64,000 nucleotides of DNA from Cystobacter fuscus DSM 2262 (GTDB taxonomy: Bacteria > Myxococcota > Myxococcia > Myxococcales > Myxococcaceae), in contig NZ_ANAH02000017.1 in the NCBI RefSeq assembly GCF_000335475.2, forward strand, positions 62,001-126,000, in the 5' to 3' direction. This document shows, piece after piece, positions 57,134 to 64,000 of this stretch. A program made the position numbers and the translations under genes. How positions within the stretch are numbered: position 1 is the first letter of the stretch; the number at the start of each line of letters is the position of its first letter. Under the pieces are notes generated by a model that made no database searches, was not told where the DNA came from, and saw only the letters and a program-made list of their open reading frames with translations.

Positions 57134-59839
57134 ATGTTCTTGAAGCCTGTCAAAGCGGCGATGACGCGTGCTCTCTGTCTGGCCATCGCGGCGACCGTTC
57201 CCGCGCAAGCGGTTGCGGCCAGCCCCCGGTCCGCGCCCGTGCGCACGCTGTCCAAGGCGCTCGCCGGTGAGTCCTCCACCTATACGCAGCGCTTCCTGGA
57301 TCAGTACAACAAGATCAAGGATCCGGCGAACGGGTACTTCAGCCCCAAGGGCGTGCCCTATCACTCCGTGGAGACGCTGATGGTCGAGGCGCCGGACCAC
57401 GGTCACGAGACCACCTCGGAGGCCTACAGCTACTGGCTGTGGCTGGAGGCGGAGTATGGCCATGTGACGGGGGACTGGGCGCCCTTCAACGCCGCCTGGG
57501 CCAACATGGAGAAGTACATCATCCCCTCGCACGCGGATCAGCCCACCAACCAGTACTACAACGCGAGCAAGCCGGCCACGTACGCCGCGGAGTGGGACCT
57601 GCCGAAGCAGTATCCCTCCCAACTGCGCACGGAGGTGGCGGTGGGCAACGATCCCATCGCGGGTGAACTGCAGTCGACGTATGGCACCAGCGACATCTAT
57701 GGCATGCACTGGCTGCTGGACGTGGACAACTGGTACGGCTACGGCCGCTGCGGAGATGGCACGACCTCGCCGGCCTACATCAACACCTTCCAGCGCGGCT
57801 CGCAGGAGTCCGTGTGGGAGACGGTGCCGCACCCCTCCTGCGACACCTTCGCCTGGGGCAAGCCGGGCCAGGGCTTCCTGAGCCTGTTCACGGGTGACGC
57901 CACCTACTCGCGCCAGTGGCGCTACACCAACGCGCCGGACGCGGATGCCCGCGCGGTGCAGGCGGCGTACTGGGCCCACACGTGGGCCAAGGAGCAGGGC
58001 AAGGAGGCCCAGGTGGCCGAGGTCGTCAAGAAGGCGGCCAAGATGGGCGACTACCTGCGCTATGCGATGTTCGACAAGTACTTCAAGCGCGTCGGCAATT
58101 GCATTGGCGAGACCAACTGCCCCGCGGGCAGTGGCAAGAACAGCATGCACTACCTGCTGTCCTGGTACTACTCGTGGGGTGGTGCCGTCGACACGAGCGC
58201 TGGCTGGGCCTGGCGCATCGGCTCGAGCCACAACCACTTCGGCTACCAGAACCCGATGGCGGCCTACGTGCTGAGCAACACGTCGTTCCTGCGGCCCCTG
58301 TCCGCGACCGGCGCCGCCGACTGGGCGACGAGCCTCAAGCGGCAGATCGAGTTCTACACCTGGTTGCAGTCGGCCGAGGGCGGCTTCGCGGGCGGTGCCA
58401 CCAACAGCTGGAATGGCCGCTACGAGCAGCCGACGAGCGCGTCGTCCTTCTACGGCATGTACTACGACTGGCAGCCCGTCTACCACGACCCCGCGAGCAA
58501 CCAGTGGTTCGGCTTCCAGGCCTGGTCCGTGCAGCGCGTGGCGGAGTACTACTACGTCACGGGTGACGCGCAGGCCAAGAAGGTGCTCGACAAGTGGGTG
58601 GCCTGGGCCTCGCAGAACACCAAGCTCACCACGGATGGCAAGTACCAGGTCCCCAGCACGCTCGCGTGGACGGGTGCGCCGGACACGTGGAACCCGGCCT
58701 CTCCGGGCACCAACAGCAACCTGCACGTGACGGTCGTGGACCACACCACCGACGTGGGCGTGACCGCGGCGTACGCTCGCACGCTGATGTTCTACGCCGC
58801 CCGGGCCGGCAACGCGGGGGCCAAGACCCTGGCCAAGGAACTGATGGACCGGATGTGGGCGAACTATCAGACGCCCAAGGGCGTGGCCGTCCCCGAGAAG
58901 CGTGAGGACTACAAGCGCTTCGATGACACCTACAACGCGGCGACCGGCGACGGCGTCTTCGTCCCGTCGGGCTGGTCGGGCACGACGGCCCAGGGCGCGA
59001 CGATCGACTCGAACTCCACGTTCCTCAGCCTGCGTCCGAAGTACAAGCAGGATCCGGACTGGGCGAAGGTGCAGAGCTTCCTCAACGGCGGCCCGGTGCC
59101 CGAGTTCACCTACCACCGCTTCTGGGCCCAGGCGGACATCGCCATGGCCATGGCGGACTACGCCCGGCTGTTCGAGGGCGGCGCTCCTCCCGCCGCGAGC
59201 ATCGTGACCTCGTCGACGGACGTGAGCGTGGCCGAGGGTTCCTCCGCGAGCTTCACGGTGAGCCTGTCCTCGGCCCCCACCAGCAACGTCACGGTCTCCG
59301 TGGCCAAGGCTTCCGGTGACGCGGATCTGTTCGTGTCGTCCGGCGCCACGCTGACCTTCACCCCCGCCAACTGGAACGTGGGGCAGACGGTCACCATCTC
59401 CGCGGTGGAGGACGCGGACCAGACGAACGGGACGGCCAGCTTCAAGCTGACCGCGACGGGCCTGTCCTCGGCGTCCGTCAACGCGGCCGAGCTCGACAAT
59501 GACATCCCGGCTCCGCCGAGCTGCACGGTGACCGTGGATACCAGCAACGACTGGGGCAACGGTCACGTCGCCCGGGTCATCGTGCAGAACGCGGGCACGC
59601 AGTCCATCTCCAACTGGAAGCTGAGCTGGACGGCCACCAACGACTTCACGCTGGCCAACTCCTGGAGCGCGACCTTCACGAAGACGGGCCGCTCGGTCGA
59701 GGTGACGCCCCAGGGCAACTCGACGATTCCGGGCGGCAGCAGCATCGAGGCCGGCTACGTGGCCAACTACAGCGGCGCCAAGCCGGTGCCCAGCGGTGTT
59801 CGTCTGGAAGGGCAGAACTGCAACATCGTCGTCAAGTGA
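57134..59839 (+). CDS. GH48 processive cellulase (reducing-end cellobiohydrolase) with CBM2
   Basis: A 901-residue exported cellulase. The ATG at 57134 lies seven bases after AAGGAGG and gives a signal peptide ([20 protein letters not shown]...AQAVAA). The GH48 domain covers ~40-683. Its catalytic acid is predicted as Glu96 in [37 protein letters not shown] and [20 protein letters not shown] are further family stretches. A Calx-beta-like module (~690-790) links to a C-terminal CBM2 (~796-901, [30 protein letters not shown], with two Cys at its ends and Trp for cellulose stacking). GH48 enzymes are key, usually single-copy components of bacterial cellulase systems and work with GH9 enzymes, as the next gene provides. 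Myxobacter sp. AL-1 is a reported case of paired cel9 and cel48 genes. Confidence 0.95.
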   Translation: MFLKPVKAAMTRALCLAIAATVPAQAVAASPRSAPVRTLSKALAGESSTYTQRFLDQYNKIKDPANGYFSPKGVPYHSVETLMVEAPDHGHETTSEAYSYWLWLEAEYGHVTGDWAPFNAAWANMEKYIIPSHADQPTNQYYNASKPATYAAEWDLPKQYPSQLRTEVAVGNDPIAGELQSTYGTSDIYGMHWLLDVDNWYGYGRCGDGTTSPAYINTFQRGSQESVWETVPHPSCDTFAWGKPGQGFLSLFTGDATYSRQWRYTNAPDADARAVQAAYWAHTWAKEQGKEAQVAEVVKKAAKMGDYLRYAMFDKYFKRVGNCIGETNCPAGSGKNSMHYLLSWYYSWGGAVDTSAGWAWRIGSSHNHFGYQNPMAAYVLSNTSFLRPLSATGAADWATSLKRQIEFYTWLQSAEGGFAGGATNSWNGRYEQPTSASSFYGMYYDWQPVYHDPASNQWFGFQAWSVQRVAEYYYVTGDAQAKKVLDKWVAWASQNTKLTTDGKYQVPSTLAWTGAPDTWNPASPGTNSNLHVTVVDHTTDVGVTAAYARTLMFYAARAGNAGAKTLAKELMDRMWANYQTPKGVAVPEKREDYKRFDDTYNAATGDGVFVPSGWSGTTAQGATIDSNSTFLSLRPKYKQDPDWAKVQSFLNGGPVPEFTYHRFWAQADIAMAMADYARLFEGGAPPAASIVTSSTDVSVAEGSSASFTVSLSSAPTSNVTVSVAKASGDADLFVSSGATLTFTPANWNVGQTVTISAVEDADQTNGTASFKLTATGLSSASVNAAELDNDIPAPPSCTVTVDTSNDWGNGHVARVIVQNAGTQSISNWKLSWTATNDFTLANSWSATFTKTGRSVEVTPQGNSTIPGGSSIEAGYVANYSGAKPVPSGVRLEGQNCNIVVK

Positions 59840-63010
<3,171 letters not shown>

Positions 63011-63041
63011 ACCAGGCACTTCGAGCGAAGGAGAAAACTCC

Positions 63042-64000
63042 ATGCGAAAGACAAACAAGAGCGTGTCTCGTGCCGCCGTCGTCGGTCTGACCTCCCTGGG
63101 GCTGGTTCTGCCCCTCGACGCGGCGCTGGCCCACGGCGGAATGACGTTCCCCGCGACTCGGACCTATGCCTGCTACCTGGATGGCAAGGCGGGCGGTGGG
63201 GGCGGTGATCTGGATCCCACCAACCCGGCCTGCGTCGAGGCCGTGGCCCTGGGCGGAAAGAATCCGCTCTGGAACTGGTTCGGCAACCTCATCAGCAACG
63301 CGGGAGGCCGGCACCGGGAGATCATCCCGGATGGGAAGCTGTGCGGACCCACCGCGCTCTTCGACGCCTACAACCTGGCGCACGCTTCCTGGCCCACGAC
63401 GACCCTGAAGTCGGGGACGACGATCACCATCCGGTACAACGCGTGGGCGCCGCACCCCGGCACCTGGTACCAGTACGTGACCCGGGACGGGTGGGATCCG
63501 AGCCAGCCGCTGAAGTGGTCCGACCTGGAGCCGCTGCCCTTCAACACGGTCACCAACCCGCCGATCAACGGCAGCGGCCCGGATGGCGCCGAGTACACGT
63601 GGAGCGCGCAGTTGCCGGTGGCCAAGAGCGGACGGCACATCATCTATTCCATCTGGCAGCGCTCGGACAGCCCGGAGGCCTTCTACAACTGCTCCGACGT
63701 GCTCTTCGACAGCGGTGCGCCGGATGCCGAGGCGCCCACCGCCCCCGGGACGCCCACCGTGAGCGGCGTGACCGGGACGACCGCCGATCTGAGTTGGGCC
63801 GCCGCGCACGACAACCAGGGCGTGGTGGGCTACGAGGTGTACCACCTGATGGGCTCCACCCCCCATCGGATGGCCTCGCCCACGGGCACCTCCACCCGCC
63901 TCACGGGCCTGACGCCCTCGACCGCGTACTCCTTCTACGTGGTCGCGCGTGATGCCGCGGGCAACCTCTCCCCGGCCTCCGGCGTGGTCTCGTTCACCAC
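63042..64000 (+). CDS. AA10 lytic polysaccharide monooxygenase with FN3, 3' truncated by the window
   Basis: 319 residues are visible and the frame is open at the right edge. The signal peptide MRKTNKSVSRAAVVGL...DAALA is followed by His31, so the mature enzyme begins HGGMTFPATR, as copper-dependent LPMOs require. The second ligand of the histidine brace is His138 in NAWAPHPGTWYQYV. Other family parts are LCGPTALFDAYN, HIIYSIWQRSDSPEAFYNCS and several Cys for disulfides. An FN3 domain (APTAPGTPTVSGVTGTTADL, then GYEVYHLMGS) begins at ~235, and a binding module may follow beyond the window. It cleaves crystalline cellulose or chitin oxidatively; the cluster favours cellulose. GAAGGAG lies before the ATG, 31 bp after the GH9 stop, so it is cotranscribed. 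Confidence 0.94.
   Translation, partial: MRKTNKSVSRAAVVGLTSLGLVLPLDAALAHGGMTFPATRTYACYLDGKAGGGGGDLDPTNPACVEAVALGGKNPLWNWFGNLISNAGGRHREIIPDGKLCGPTALFDAYNLAHASWPTTTLKSGTTITIRYNAWAPHPGTWYQYVTRDGWDPSQPLKWSDLEPLPFNTVTNPPINGSGPDGAEYTWSAQLPVAKSGRHIIYSIWQRSDSPEAFYNCSDVLFDSGAPDAEAPTAPGTPTVSGVTGTTADLSWAAAHDNQGVVGYEVYHLMGSTPHRMASPTGTSTRLTGLTPSTAYSFYVVARDAAGNLSPASGVVSFT

Overview
The window is high-GC DNA with strongly GC3-biased codon use. It carries a hybrid polyketide/non-ribosomal peptide assembly line, many lipoproteins, a SitA-like lipoprotein toxin with a neighbouring immunity candidate, and a cellulase cluster. Together these point to a myxobacterium, most likely suborder Cystobacterineae (Archangium, Cystobacter, Melittangium and relatives). 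This placement is inferred from gene content; no rRNA or tRNA gene was found to confirm it.

Region 1 (1-26.4 kb) is the 3' part of a biosynthetic cluster on the + strand. The end of an upstream synthase gene (carrier domain only) overlaps a 3798-residue PKS-NRPS, which overlaps a 4910-residue NRPS ending in a thioesterase. The visible order is carrier | KS-AT-carrier, C-A*(A domain interrupted by a luciferase-like monooxygenase, no carrier), C-A-T-E | C-A-T-E, C-A-T-E, C-A-T, C-T-TE. The two start/stop overlaps imply translational coupling and a collinear line. The A* domain has lost its ATP-binding motifs. The last extension unit has no adenylation domain.

Region 2 (26.4-38.2 kb) holds small regulatory and housekeeping units: a Kelch lipoprotein; a DUF1993 protein; a TetR repressor divergent from an exported metallo-beta-lactamase-fold hydrolase, with two clear operators between them; a CAP-domain lipoprotein; an ECF sigma factor coupled to a six-helix membrane protein (probable anti-sigma) and a small unknown protein; a reductase/LysR divergent pair; a Tat-type lactonase-fold lipoprotein; an EamA transporter; and a fatty-acid desaturase.

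Region 3 (38.2-42.7 kb) is an iron-uptake locus: a TonB-dependent siderophore receptor converging on a three-gene inner-membrane operon with a PepSY protein. Both transcription units start next to Fur-box-like sequences.

Region 4 (42.8-53.9 kb) contains a DUF1360 protein; a SitA-like lipoprotein toxin and candidate immunity gene, with an exact 27-bp in-frame duplication inside the toxin domain; a beta-helix lipoprotein on a Pro/Thr stalk; a CstA/YbdD peptide or pyruvate transporter pair; an aldonolactone-oxidase-like flavoprotein; a CDP-alcohol phosphotransferase; and a small exported protein.

Region 5 (53.9-64 kb) is a cellulose-degradation cluster. A LacI-type regulator and a GH1 beta-glucosidase run on the - strand. 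Divergently on the + strand lie a GH48 cellobiohydrolase with CBM2, a GH9 endoglucanase with CBM3c-FN3-FN3-CBM3, and an AA10 lytic polysaccharide monooxygenase cut by the window edge. The set supplies oxidative, endo-, processive and cellobiose-splitting activities, with candidate LacI operators and direct repeats in the shared control region.
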